A stretch of DNA of 64,000 bases, taken from Candidatus Rifleibacteriota bacterium (GTDB lineage: Bacteria; Muiribacteriota; Ozemobacteria; Ozemobacterales; Ozemobacteraceae). The position numbers and the translations under genes are program-made. The DNA is taken from positions 1-64,000 of the forward strand of contig JAAYVD010000023.1 of NCBI GenBank assembly GCA_012517355.1, written 5' to 3'. The notes under the pieces were generated by a model that searched no databases, had not been told where the DNA came from, and saw only the letters and a list, made by a program, of their open reading frames with translations. Of the stretch, positions 1 to 8,273 are shown in pieces. Numbering within the stretch: the stretch's first letter is position 1; the number at the start of each line of letters is the position of its first letter.

Positions 1-2
1 AG

Positions 3-443
3 AAGGCCTACGAGATGAAGCTGGTCGACCGCCAGATCGAGAAGGCCATGGAGAACCTCAGCGAAGAGGACAAGAAGGACCCCGAGAAGATGAAGCAGTT
101 CACCAAGATGATCGACAAATATCCGCCTTCCGAGGCCGAGCTGCGCTCACAGCTCGAGAAGGAACTCGCCAACGCCAACATGAAGGACGACGAGAAGAAA
201 GCCTACATCGACGGCAAGTGCAAGGAGATGGGCCTGGTCAAGGCCGAGTACACCAACTGCGACCTCGCCTGGATGGAATCCGACGAGAACAAGGACAAGG
301 TCAAGGCCTACGAGGCCGCCAAGCAGCTCTACAACTTCGGCAAGAGCAAGGTCGAGAACCTCCGCATGAAGGAGATGTGCATCGACAACATCAAGACCCT
401 GGAAGACGCCAAGAAGGAAATGGCCAGCACCCAGGGTTCCTGA
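3..443 (+). CDS. 3' end of an unknown highly charged helical protein (partial)
   Basis: The frame is open from base 3 and stops at TGA 441-443, so the start lies left of the window; the ATG at 15 is probably internal. About 146 residues are visible. They are dominated by Lys, Glu and Asp, contain no membrane segment, and look strongly alpha-helical. Three cysteines fall in short motifs (GKCKE, TNCDL, EMCID), with no regular metal-binding spacing. The coding side is supported by high-GC third positions on this strand and by a strong stem-loop about 110 bases after the stop. I do not recognise a family; a cytoplasmic or secreted coiled-coil-like protein would fit. Confidence 0.65.
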   Translation, partial: KAYEMKLVDRQIEKAMENLSEEDKKDPEKMKQFTKMIDKYPPSEAELRSQLEKELANANMKDDEKKAYIDGKCKEMGLVKAEYTNCDLAWMESDENKDKVKAYEAAKQLYNFGKSKVENLRMKEMCIDNIKTLEDAKKEMASTQGS

Positions 444-551
444 CCCCCCCACCGGCGCAAGGCCGGCCGCACCCCTTTGCCGCCATACGGGTGGCGTTGC
501 GGAGCGCGGGTTTCCCCGTCCCCCAGGGGCCCTTCTCCCCCGGCGCCCCCC

Positions 552-580
552 CGCCGGAACGCCCCCCCCGCGTTCCGGCG
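552..580 (+). terminator. Stem-loop after the first gene
   Basis: An 11-bp perfect stem (552-562 with 570-580) surrounds a loop of seven C. It is followed by a short T-containing stretch rather than a long T-run. A second 8-bp stem (614-621 with 631-638) follows. The position between two genes on the same strand suggests a transcription end, but without a T-tract this is tentative. The rest of 444-708 is C-rich and holds no gene. Confidence 0.4.
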
Positions 581-708
581 GCCTGTTTCCAGCCCGGTCC
601 GCCGCGCCCTCCCCCCCCCGGACATCGCCACCGGGGGGCGTTCACCATGATCCGGGGAAATGGTGTACGGTAGAATGGTCCCGGCTCAAACCTCTCGTGG
701 GAGGCTCC

Positions 709-2997
709 ATGCACGCCCATCCGTCATCCTTCCCCCGCACCCTGCTGGCCGGTGTTCTCCTGTGCCTCGCGGCCCTCCTCCTGCCCGCCGCCGCCGGGGC
801 CCGCACCTGGTACGCCATCCGGCCGCCGCAACCCGAGGTGAAGAACGCCCTCTGCACCCTCATCGAGGGCGACGACACCTGGGTCGGCTACGAAGGGTTC
901 GGCCTCGTTCTGTACAACTACTACGGCGAGCCGCAGCTGATCCTGACTCCGAAGGAAGGGCTGCCCGGCCCCACCGTCACCGACCTCGTCCGCCGCGACA
1001 AGGAACTCTGGATCGGCACCGCCGACGGCCTGGTCAGCCGGCACGAGGGCGGGGCCATGCGCGTGTTCACCACCGATCTCGGCCTTCCCGACAACGGCAT
1101 CACCTGCCTGGCCGTCCACGGCGCCACCCTGTATGCGGGCACCATGAAGGGGCTGGCCGTCTTCCGCGGCGGCGGCTTCACCGTCATCGGCGAGGAACAG
1201 GGACTGCCCTCGGCGCACGTCACCGACCTCTGTTCCAGCGAGAAGGGGCTGCTGGTGGCCACCACCAAAGGCTGGGCGATCGTGCGCGGCGACGCCGTCG
1301 AAAGCCATTCCTCCGCCACCGATCCCCTGCCGTGCGAATGGATCACCGCCATCGCCTACTACCGGTTCAAGGATTTCAAGCTCGGTTCCACCTCGACCAC
1401 CGGCGACGAATGGATCGTCCTCGGCACGGCCGGCGAAGGCATGTACCGCTACAACAGCGGCGTTTACAAGCCCCCCGAGGGCGGGGAGCTGGTCGGCCCC
1501 GGGCTGCCCTGGATCACCCGCCTCGTCTACGAGCCCGTCGAGCGCAAGCTCTGGGTCGGCGGCAAGACCGGCCTGGCGATCGAGGACGTGGTCGCCAACA
1601 CCTGGGAGCGGTTCGACACCCAGAACTCGGAACTCCCCTCCGACGAGATCAACGACATCAGCCTGCGCGTGATCGACGAGCCGATCCGCGACTACGAACT
1701 GCTCAACGCTTCCGGCCTCCCCCAGATCCGGGGCCAGGAATGCCCCTGCGCCACCTGCGCCCGCGAACTGGCCTCGCCAAAACCCAAGCCTTGCCAGAGT
1801 TGCTGGGAGGTCACTCTCCCCCGCAAACCGAAGATCCACCACAAGATCCAGACCTGGGCCGGCATCGGCACCCCCCAAGGGGCCTGCGTGTACTACAACA
1901 AGAACATGCCCCACGTCGGCCAGTCGAACTTCTACGCCTACCTCGCCAACAAGGGATGGAAGACCGTCGGCCTGGGGAAGGGGGAATACATCTTCGCCGG
2001 CGTCTACCCGCCCGGCGCGGCCGAAGGGTTCCTGTTCGTCTTCGCCCAGACCGCCGTCCGGTTCCAGCCCTTCGGCTGCAACCCGCCCACCGCCCAGTAC
2101 ACCACCGAAATCAACACTCTGACCACCGACCACCGGGGCAATCCCACGGTCGGGGGGCGGAGCGTCATCGGCGGCGGGGTGGGCATTCTCGACTACCAGA
2201 AGGACATCTGGGAGATCCTGGCCGGGGCGAAGGGGCTGACCGACACCAACGTGACCGCGTTCTGGCGCGACGGCACCGACCTGCTCGTCGGCACCGGCGG
2301 GATGGGCAATTCCGGCAGCCTCTTCCGCCTGAAAGACGGATCGTTCACGAAATTCCCCACCGCCGGGCTGCCCGTCGAGGGATCGACCAGCCTCTTCCCT
2401 TCACCGGTGACCGCGGTCTGCGCCGACGACAGGAAGGTCTACGTGGGCACCAGGAAGAGCGGCGTCTACACGTTCGAGGACGACGGCTGGACCCGCATGG
2501 AATCCCTGCACACCAAGGCCCTGTCGACCGACGAGATCCAGGCCCTGGCCTGCCGCAACGGGGTCTTGTACGTCGGCACGAAACGTGGTATCGACGCGTT
2601 CTGCGCGGGGGCCACCTCGCACGTCGACATCACCGGTCTCAGCGCCCAGACCAACGAGGTCGAGGCCCTCCTGTGGGACGACTCGGAAGGCGACACCGAC
2701 AAGCTCGTCCTCTGGGTCGGCCACAAGGACGGCCTCCTGCGCATCAGCATGGCCCAGGGGGTCATGGTCCACGGCGGGAAGGATAGGAGCCGGGGCGAGG
2801 GAGGGTTCCTGTGGCCCTCCACCCCGCCGATGGGCGTTCCCGTCTTCGGCTGGACCTGGGTCGGCAACCCCAAGGAGGGAATGGTGGACGTCTGCCCCTT
2901 CGACGGACTGCCGGGCAACCACGTCACCTGCCTGCTCAACGACGACCTCAACCTCTGGATCGGCACCGACAACGGCCTCTGCCGCATCAGGAAGTGA
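709..2997 (+). CDS. Secreted two-component-regulator-type beta-propeller protein
   Basis: A 762-residue protein with an N-terminal signal peptide (positive start, Leu-rich core, AAAGA cleavage region near residue 31). The rest is built of repeated propeller blades ending in motifs such as LWIGTADGL, LYAGTMKGL, LWVGGKTGL, VYVGTRKSG, LYVGTKRGI and LWIGTDNGL, typical of the Reg_prop blades found in sensor kinase ectodomains. No kinase or membrane anchor follows, so this is a free exported propeller. A Cys cluster interrupts the blades: C345, C347 and C350, then C362 and C365, suggesting a metal site or disulfides. I chose ATG 709 over GTG 697 because the GGGAGG ribosome site (about 699-704) lies between them. 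The ligand is unknown. Confidence 0.85.
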   Translation: MHAHPSSFPRTLLAGVLLCLAALLLPAAAGARTWYAIRPPQPEVKNALCTLIEGDDTWVGYEGFGLVLYNYYGEPQLILTPKEGLPGPTVTDLVRRDKELWIGTADGLVSRHEGGAMRVFTTDLGLPDNGITCLAVHGATLYAGTMKGLAVFRGGGFTVIGEEQGLPSAHVTDLCSSEKGLLVATTKGWAIVRGDAVESHSSATDPLPCEWITAIAYYRFKDFKLGSTSTTGDEWIVLGTAGEGMYRYNSGVYKPPEGGELVGPGLPWITRLVYEPVERKLWVGGKTGLAIEDVVANTWERFDTQNSELPSDEINDISLRVIDEPIRDYELLNASGLPQIRGQECPCATCARELASPKPKPCQSCWEVTLPRKPKIHHKIQTWAGIGTPQGACVYYNKNMPHVGQSNFYAYLANKGWKTVGLGKGEYIFAGVYPPGAAEGFLFVFAQTAVRFQPFGCNPPTAQYTTEINTLTTDHRGNPTVGGRSVIGGGVGILDYQKDIWEILAGAKGLTDTNVTAFWRDGTDLLVGTGGMGNSGSLFRLKDGSFTKFPTAGLPVEGSTSLFPSPVTAVCADDRKVYVGTRKSGVYTFEDDGWTRMESLHTKALSTDEIQALACRNGVLYVGTKRGIDAFCAGATSHVDITGLSAQTNEVEALLWDDSEGDTDKLVLWVGHKDGLLRISMAQGVMVHGGKDRSRGEGGFLWPSTPPMGVPVFGWTWVGNPKEGMVDVCPFDGLPGNHVTCLLNDDLNLWIGTDNGLCRIRK

Positions 2998-3046
2998 CCG
3001 CCGGTCCGGAGGGGCCGGGACAAAACCCTGGCATGGCGACACCCGC

Positions 3047-3165
3047 CTCGGGATTGCAGGGGAAACGGGGAAGGGAGGGAAATGGGCGAAGGACGTCAGA
3101 CCATGCTGGCGTGGCAGCGATGATCCAGGGTTGAATGGGAGGGGGAAAGCAGGACCCTTTCCCTT
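3047..3165 (+). repeat. Dispersed intergenic repeat, copy 1
   Basis: This stretch resembles the reverse complement of about 41060-41155. A core of about 29 bases, CTCGGGATTGCAGGGGAAAC followed by GGGGAAGGG, is identical. The similarity then continues with gaps through matching GCTGGCGTGG-type and GGGTTG-type blocks. It lies in the 280-base gap between two convergent genes. There is no ORF with a ribosome site in it. Function unknown. Confidence 0.6.
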
Positions 3166-3203
3166 GCGCGAACTGCGCAAACCCGCCAGGGGCACTGGCG
3201 GGT
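3164..3203. terminator. Two adjacent stem-loops between convergent genes
   Basis: TTGCGC (3164-3169) pairs with GCGCAA (3175-3180). ACCCGCCAG (3181-3189) pairs with CTGGCGGGT (3195-3203). They sit between the plus-strand propeller gene and the minus-strand Cys-rich gene, where a two-way transcription end would be expected. Neither is followed by a T-run. Confidence 0.35.
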
Positions 3204-3277
3204 CTGGCGGGGGGTTGGGGGGAGCCTGGCCGCGGAGGGCGCCAGGCCAGAAGGAACGGGAAGGGTCGGCCGGCGGG

Positions 3278-3463
3278 TCAGCCGGCGGGGCAGAGGAGAC
3301 GGGCGTTCGGGCCGAGGGTGCGCAGGTCGTATTGGAACGCGGGATGCAGAGTGCTCTGCCGGAAGATGCAGGCTTCCGGGCGGCAGGGGGTGCGCAGGAT
3401 CGAGAACCGGGCGCATTCCTTGCATTCGGGCTGGCAGGTGGCCTGGACCGGGGTCGGTTTCAT
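3278..3463 (-). CDS. Small Cys-rich protein next to a radical SAM gene
   Basis: A 61-residue ORF 73 bases downstream of, and on the same strand as, the radical SAM gene. An excellent ribosome site, AAGGGAGG, lies 7 bases before the ATG at 3463, which is the main reason to accept so short a gene. It has six cysteines, C10, C14, C17, C27, C32 and C58. The first three have CX3CX2C spacing, as in 4Fe-4S sites, although the residue before the third Cys is Glu rather than the usual aromatic. There is no signal peptide or membrane segment. It could be a small metal-binding protein or a peptide substrate of the neighbouring enzyme. No family recognised. Confidence 0.6.
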   Translation of the reverse strand: MKPTPVQATCQPECKECARFSILRTPCRPEACIFRQSTLHPAFQYDLRTLGPNARLLCPAG

Positions 3464-3536
3464 GCGATCGCCTCCCTTGATGTGGTGGACTCTACCTCAC
3501 CAGGATCATCGGCACTTCGTGCCGTTTTCTTTACCC

Positions 3537-4409
3537 CTAGAACAGCAAACTCCCGACGTCGTCCCACCTCGAGTAGAGCTTGCAGTCGGGCCGCAGGATC
3601 AGGTATTTCACCGTGTCCTTGGCCTCGACCGCCATGCAGTCGTCGTCGATGACCGTGCCGATTCCCTGCACCGAGTATTTCACCGCCCCGAAGGGCAGGA
3701 CCTCGAGCTTGCGGCCCGCCTGCTGGATGTATTCCCGGATGGCCGCGATCTTGTCCGGGGCGCACCGGTTCTGGTCGATCCAGGCATCTTCGGGAGTATC
3801 ATGTTTTGGAGAGTTGTACAACACACGGAACGTGATCTGGCTTGCCCCCAGCTCGCCCGCACGGGCGAAGATCTCCTCGGGCGTCTTGCCATCGTAGACC
3901 CGGGTCATGTTGAGACTCAGCCGCAACGCGAAATCGAAATGGCGGATCTGCTCGCACAACGAGTCGATGTCGACCTCGTGCCCCGTTGCCGTCCGGTTGA
4001 TCTCGGCGTTCCCCTTCGACGAAAACAGGTCGGCCACCGACAGGGAGACGGTGTTGACCCAGACGGTGTTGCGCAAAAACCGCAGGTAGGCCTGGTCCAG
4101 CGTGGTGCCGCTGGTCTGGATCTCGATCCACCGGAACGGCTTGCGCAGCTTCTTGTTGATGATGCTGAACGTCTCGAGATACCGCCGGTTCAGCAGCGGT
4201 TCCCCCTCGCCGGTCAGGATGATGACGTTGCAGCCGTTGTCCCGCGCGAATTCCAGCCGCCGCTCGAAATCCTCGAGGTAGAGGTCGTAGAGCGGTTTGT
4301 TGGCATCGAGCTGGTTGGCATACCGCTCGCGACGCATGTGCGAGACGCAGAACCGGCACCGGTTCAGGCACGGGGCGGGCACATCGAGCGACAACGACTG
4401 GATGATCAT
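3537..4409 (-). CDS. Radical SAM protein of unknown substrate
   Basis: A 290-residue radical SAM enzyme. The 4Fe-4S motif is at C14, C18 and C21 (CLNRCRFC), very close to the N-terminus. It is followed by the glycine-rich SAM segment ILTGEGEPLLNRRYLE, as in MoaA/PqqE-like and organic-radical-activating members. There is no SPASM-type Cys cluster at the C-terminus. The core LSLNMTRVYDGKTPEEIF and the LGASQITFRVLYNS strand fit a TIM-barrel radical SAM fold. The start at 4409 is supported by GGAGG 6 bases upstream. It probably forms a two-gene unit with the Cys-rich ORF downstream. Substrate and product cannot be named. Confidence 0.85.
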   Translation of the reverse strand: MIIQSLSLDVPAPCLNRCRFCVSHMRRERYANQLDANKPLYDLYLEDFERRLEFARDNGCNVIILTGEGEPLLNRRYLETFSIINKKLRKPFRWIEIQTSGTTLDQAYLRFLRNTVWVNTVSLSVADLFSSKGNAEINRTATGHEVDIDSLCEQIRHFDFALRLSLNMTRVYDGKTPEEIFARAGELGASQITFRVLYNSPKHDTPEDAWIDQNRCAPDKIAAIREYIQQAGRKLEVLPFGAVKYSVQGIGTVIDDDCMAVEAKDTVKYLILRPDCKLYSRWDDVGSLLF

Positions 4410-4678
4410 CTCTCACCTCCACGGGGGTGGCCTCACGGGTATCCGCCAAGCCTCCCCACGAGGGTAGCAGATCCCCTCCCCGACGCCAAGCAACAGGGGA
4501 ATCGGGACCTGAACGCCTATCCAACCACAGGAACACCCTGCCGCGACCGACAACCCTTGCCCACGACCAGCCTTCCCTGGGGCCCAGGCCGACCACGTCC
4601 CCTGCCCCCACGATCGGTCGGGACCCGCCTCCGGTGTCAGGGCAGACGCAAGGTTGAAAACGGCATGGTCAGCCGAGA

Positions 4679-4808
4679 CGCAAGGCCTGGGCGGCCCGCG
4701 AAGCGAACGGCCCGCCAGCCGAACGCTCCGCGTTCGGCTGGCAGACAAAACGGGTCCAGGGGCCTGTGGGCCCCTTGCGAAGTGGTCGGGAGGAGCGGCG
4801 CTCCTCCC
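4679..4808. repeat. Cluster of strong stem-loops upstream of glnS
   Basis: An outer 7-bp pair CGCAAGG (4679-4685)/CCTTGCG (4773-4779) encloses a 12-bp perfect hairpin (4714-4725 with 4731-4742) and a 6-bp hairpin (4759-4764 with 4769-4774). A further 9-bp hairpin (4788-4796 with 4800-4808) follows. The arrangement resembles the palindromic units at 30895-31060 in style but not clearly in sequence. It sits in the 550-base gap 4410-4959, which otherwise holds no gene apart from the glnS promoter. Confidence 0.6.
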
Positions 4809-4853
4809 GCTTTGACAGCGGTTCCAAGGTTCGCTTTCGCCCTGCCCCCGGTC

Positions 4854-4882
4854 TTGGAATGCCCGGCGGAATGTGCTAGGAT
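4854..4882 (+). promoter_or_regulatory. Predicted glnS promoter
   Basis: A -35 TTGGAA (4854-4859), a 17-base spacer and an extended -10 TGTGC-TAGGAT (TAGGAT 4877-4882). The start of glnS is 77 bases beyond the -10. The extended -10 wording recurs before several other genes in the window. Confidence 0.6.
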
Positions 4883-4959
4883 ACCCGCTGTCCGCCCCGC
4901 CCGCCGGTCGGCGCCCCACCGCCAGGGCCGGGGAATCCATCCAGCGAGGGTAACCGCAC

Positions 4960-6675
4960 ATGTCCGATCCCACTCCCGTCAGCAAGCCGTCCAATTTCAT
5001 CCGCGACATCATCGAGGAAGACAACCGCTCGGGCAAGCACCAGGGCCGCGTCTGCACCCGCTTCCCCCCCGAGCCGAACGGCTACCTGCACATCGGGCAC
5101 GCCAAGTCCATCTGCCTGAACTTCGGCCTGGCACGCGATTACCACGGCACCTGCCACCTGCGGTTCGACGACACCAACCCCGCCAAGGAAGACACCGAAT
5201 ACGTCGACTCCATCATGGACAACGTCCGGTGGCTCGGCTTCGACTGGGGCCAGAACCTGTTCTACGCCTCCGATTACTACGAGAAGTGCTTCGAATACGC
5301 CGTCCACCTGATCCGCAAGGGCAAGGCCTACGTCTGCGACCTCTCCGCCGACCAGACCCGCGAATACCGCGGCACCCTGACCCAGCCCGGCCGCAACAGC
5401 CCCTTCCGCGACCGTTCCGTCGAGGAGAACCTCGGCCTGTTCCAGCGCATGCGCCAGGGGGAGTTCCCCGACGGCGCCCGCACCCTGCGCGCGAAGATCG
5501 ACATGGCCTCCCCCAACCTGAACATGCGCGACCCGGTCATGTACCGCATCCTTCACACCGATCACCACCGCACCGGCAACAAGTGGTGCATCTACCCGAT
5601 GTACGATTTCGCCCACCCCCTCGGCGACGCCATCGAGAAGATCACCCACTCCATCTGCACCCTCGAGTTCGAGGACCACCGCCCCCTCTACGACTGGTTC
5701 GTGCGCGAGTGCGAGACCCCGGCGGTCCCCCGCCAGATCGAGTTCGCCCGCCTGAACCTCACCTACACCGTGATGAGCAAGCGCAAGCTCCTCAAGCTGG
5801 TGAAGGAAAAACACGTCCGCGGCTGGGACGACCCTCGCATGCCGACCATCAGCGGATTGCGCCGGCGCGGCTACACCCCCGAGGCAATCCGCGCCTTCGC
5901 CGAGGCCATCGGCGTCGCCAAGGCCAACAGCACCGTCGACATCGCCCTCCTCGAGAACTGCCTGCGGGAAGACCTGAACAAGCGGGCCCAGCGCGTCATG
6001 GCCGTCCTCCAGCCCATCCGCCTGGTCATCGAGAACTACCCCGCCGGCCAGGTCGAGCAGCTCGACGCCGTCAACAACCCCGAGGACCCCGCCGCCGGGT
6101 CCCGCCAGATCCCCTTCTCGCGCGAACTCTACATCGACGCCGAGGACTTCCGCGAGGTGCCGCCGAAGGGCTACTACCGCCTGTCGCCGGGCAAGGAGGT
6201 CCGCCTCAAGTTCGCCTACTACGTCACCTGCACCAGCGTCGTGAAAGACCCGCAGACCGGTGCCATCACCGAAGTGCGCTGCACCTACGACCCCGCCACC
6301 CGGGGCGGCACCTCCACCGACGGCCGCAAGGTCAAGGGCACCCTCCACTGGGTCTCCGCCGCCCACGCCCTGCCCGCCGAGATCCGGCTCTACGAAAGCC
6401 TGTTCACCCGCCCCGACCCCGAAGGCGTCGAGGGAACCGACTTCCTCGCCTTCTTCAACCCCACCTCCGAGGTGGTGATCCCCAAGGCGTTCGTCGAGCC
6501 CTTCCTGGCCTCCGTCAAGCCCGGAACCCCGTTGCAGTTCGAGCGCACCGGCTACTTCTGCCCCGACCTCGGCGACTGGCGTCCCGACCGCCTCGTCTTC
6601 AACCGGAGCGTCGGCCTGCGCGACACCTGGGCCAAGGTCGAGAAGAAGACCCGCGATCAGCCCGCCCACCCCTGA
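4960..6675 (+). CDS. glnS: Glutaminyl-tRNA synthetase
   Basis: A 571-residue class I synthetase that charges tRNA-Gln with glutamine in the cytoplasm. The GlnRS-specific [12 protein letters not shown] signature has HIGH at residues 44-47, and the KMSKS-like VMSKR is at 271-275. The length is close to the 554 residues of E. coli GlnRS. The C-terminal anticodon-binding beta-barrels are present ([24 protein letters not shown]-type segment as FERTGYF). Having GlnRS suggests that direct glutaminylation is used, at least in part, rather than only the GatCAB route. A ribosome site GAGGG lies about 8 bases before the ATG. The STAS gene starts 3 bases after the stop. Confidence 0.96.
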   Translation: MSDPTPVSKPSNFIRDIIEEDNRSGKHQGRVCTRFPPEPNGYLHIGHAKSICLNFGLARDYHGTCHLRFDDTNPAKEDTEYVDSIMDNVRWLGFDWGQNLFYASDYYEKCFEYAVHLIRKGKAYVCDLSADQTREYRGTLTQPGRNSPFRDRSVEENLGLFQRMRQGEFPDGARTLRAKIDMASPNLNMRDPVMYRILHTDHHRTGNKWCIYPMYDFAHPLGDAIEKITHSICTLEFEDHRPLYDWFVRECETPAVPRQIEFARLNLTYTVMSKRKLLKLVKEKHVRGWDDPRMPTISGLRRRGYTPEAIRAFAEAIGVAKANSTVDIALLENCLREDLNKRAQRVMAVLQPIRLVIENYPAGQVEQLDAVNNPEDPAAGSRQIPFSRELYIDAEDFREVPPKGYYRLSPGKEVRLKFAYYVTCTSVVKDPQTGAITEVRCTYDPATRGGTSTDGRKVKGTLHWVSAAHALPAEIRLYESLFTRPDPEGVEGTDFLAFFNPTSEVVIPKAFVEPFLASVKPGTPLQFERTGYFCPDLGDWRPDRLVFNRSVGLRDTWAKVEKKTRDQPAHP

Positions 6676-6678
6676 GCG

Positions 6679-7026
6679 ATGCCCAACCTCCAACTGACGA
6701 CCCAGGTCCAGGAAGGCATCCACGTCATCCGGGCCACGGGGTATGTCGACGGCGAAGGCGGGGAAACCCTCCGCCTCGCTGTCGAGTCGGCCTTCGCCCA
6801 GGGCAGTCAGCGGTTCCTGCTGAACTTCGTCAGCGCCCCGGTCATCAACAGCCAGGGCATCTCGATCATCTTCCAGGTGGTCGAGACCATCGTCGACCAG
6901 CACCGGGGGCGGGTCGCCTTCGTCGGCCTGAGCAAGACCGCCTTCATGGTCTTCCGCAACGTCGGCCTCCTGGGCTTCGGCAACGCCTTCGAAACCGAGG
7001 CGGAAGCCCTGAAGGAACTGGCCTGA
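6679..7026 (+). CDS. STAS-domain protein (anti-sigma-factor-antagonist-like)
   Basis: A 115-residue single STAS domain, the fold used by SpoIIAA-type anti-anti-sigma factors. It has the usual beta1 start (LTTQVQEGIHVIRATGYVD) and the loop-helix VINSQGISIIFQVVE at residues 55-69. In SpoIIAA the motif is DSSG, with the second Ser phosphorylated by the partner kinase. Here it reads N57-S58-Q59-G60, so the phosphorylatable position is Gln. The protein may therefore be constitutively in one state or be a non-regulatory STAS. It begins 3 bases after glnS, so probably shares its transcript. No anti-sigma kinase gene is nearby. Confidence 0.85.
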   Translation: MPNLQLTTQVQEGIHVIRATGYVDGEGGETLRLAVESAFAQGSQRFLLNFVSAPVINSQGISIIFQVVETIVDQHRGRVAFVGLSKTAFMVFRNVGLLGFGNAFETEAEALKELA

Positions 7027-7123
7027 ACCGCTGATCCCACGCGGCCGCCGCCAGGCGAGCCCGGCTTTCTCGCGGGCCAGGGCGAACGGGCCTGAACCGA
7101 TGATGCCGCGCGGCCGCCGCCGC
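7018..7123 (+). repeat. Imperfect direct repeat over the STAS gene end
   Basis: A block of about 36 bases starting GGCCTGAACCG and running to GCGGCCGCCGCC occurs at 7018-7053 and again at 7088-7123, with a 70-base period. The first copy contains the stop codon of the STAS gene, so the duplication starts in coding sequence. The spacer carries no gene. Confidence 0.7.
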
Positions 7124-7181
7124 TTGGCACAGCCCCCGCCAGAGGCGGGACGCCGTCGCCCGCCGCATCCCCCCGCCGGGG

Positions 7182-8273
7182 TCAGGCCGCCGTCGCCGGC
7201 CAGGGCTGCCCGTGGCGGGCGGCCAGGTCCCGGGGGGACTGTCCCGCCGTGTCGGTCAGGGCGGGGTCGGCCCCCCGCCCGATCAGAAAGGCCAGGAAAT
7301 CGGCTCCGGCCCCAAGCAACACGGCCATGTGCAGCGGCGTCCGCCCCGCCCGGTTGCGCAGGTTGGGATCGGCCCCCCGGCTGAGCAGGATCTCGGCGCA
7401 CCGGTGGTCCTTCCGCCAGGCGGCCCAGTGCAAAGGGCCCCACCCTTCCTTGTCCTGCGCATCGGGGGCCGCCCCTCGCCCGAGGAAATACTCCACCAGT
7501 TCGGCGTTGCCCATGAACACCGCGTGATGCAGCGGGGCCTCCCCGTCGTCGTCCCGCCAGTCGAGGTTGGCGCCCTGCCGCAACGCCAGGCTGGCCAGGG
7601 CGCGGGTCCCCCGGATGGCCAGGGCATGCAGGATCCCCTTCGCCCGGCGGTCGACCGCCAGGACGTCGGCCCCCCGCGTCAACAGATAGGCGACCAGCCG
7701 TTCCTGGGCGGCGGCGGCCGCCGCCAGCAACGGAGTCTGCCCGGCGGCGTTGTCGCGGTCGAGATCGGCCCCCTTGTCGAGCAGCAGGCGGACCACCTCC
7801 AGGTGGCCGTGGCGCACCGCCTTGAACAGGGGCGACTCCTCGGCCGGGTCGAGGGGCTCGAGGGCCACGCGGCACCCGAGCAGGAAATGCACGCACTCCA
7901 TGCGGCCCGCCCCGGCCGCCAGGTGCAGGGGGGTCTGCCCGTCGCGGTCCCGCTCCTCGAAATTGGCCCCGGCCCCCGCCATCCGCTCCAGCAGGCCCCG
8001 TTCGCCCCGCGCCGCGGCGAGATGGACGGGCGTCTGCCCCTGGGCGTCCTTCACGCGGGCGTCGCCGCCGGCATCGATCAGGAAACCGGCGATCTCGGTC
8101 TCCCCTTCCAGGATCGCCAGGTGCAAAGGGCTGCCCAGCGTGGTGTGCGACAGGACGGCCGCCGGAGGATGCCGGCGGCAGATCTCCTTCACCTGGGCCA
8201 GGTCACCCGCCCGGATGGCAGGGAAGATGTCCTCCGGCGGGATGACCCCGAGCATCCGCCAGAAACCGCTCAT
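7182..8273 (-). CDS. Ankyrin-repeat protein
   Basis: A 363-residue protein made of about ten ankyrin repeats from residue 40 to the end. Successive units start GSPLHLAILEG, GQTPVHLAAARG, GQTPLHLAAGAG, ESPLFKAVRHG, GQTPLLAAAAA, GEAPLHHAVFMG, WGPLHWAAWRK, GRTPLHMAVLLG and GQSPRDLAARHG. A 40-residue N-terminal helical region precedes them. There is no signal peptide, so it is probably a cytoplasmic protein-protein interaction scaffold. The ATG at 8273 overlaps the stop of the upstream lipoprotein gene by four bases (ATGA), indicating translational coupling. No enzymatic domain is visible. Confidence 0.9.
   Translation of the reverse strand: MSGFWRMLGVIPPEDIFPAIRAGDLAQVKEICRRHPPAAVLSHTTLGSPLHLAILEGETEIAGFLIDAGGDARVKDAQGQTPVHLAAARGERGLLERMAGAGANFEERDRDGQTPLHLAAGAGRMECVHFLLGCRVALEPLDPAEESPLFKAVRHGHLEVVRLLLDKGADLDRDNAAGQTPLLAAAAAAQERLVAYLLTRGADVLAVDRRAKGILHALAIRGTRALASLALRQGANLDWRDDDGEAPLHHAVFMGNAELVEYFLGRGAAPDAQDKEGWGPLHWAAWRKDHRCAEILLSRGADPNLRNRAGRTPLHMAVLLGAGADFLAFLIGRGADPALTDTAGQSPRDLAARHGQPWPATAA

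Noticed and set aside
660-2786. Very long overlapping open frame (708 residues, Arg/Pro/His-rich) over the propeller gene
   Set aside because: Composition is typical of a high-GC shadow frame; the true gene has a signal peptide, blade motifs and a ribosome site.
4679-4779. Possible tRNA because of the 7-bp closing stem and cloverleaf-like folding
   Set aside because: No T-arm GGTTC-type sequence, no anticodon arm geometry, and arms are too long.
3135-7034. A 1299-residue open frame across the radical SAM and glnS region
   Set aside because: Runs antisense to one gene and out of frame with another, is Arg/Pro-rich, and has no recognisable domain.
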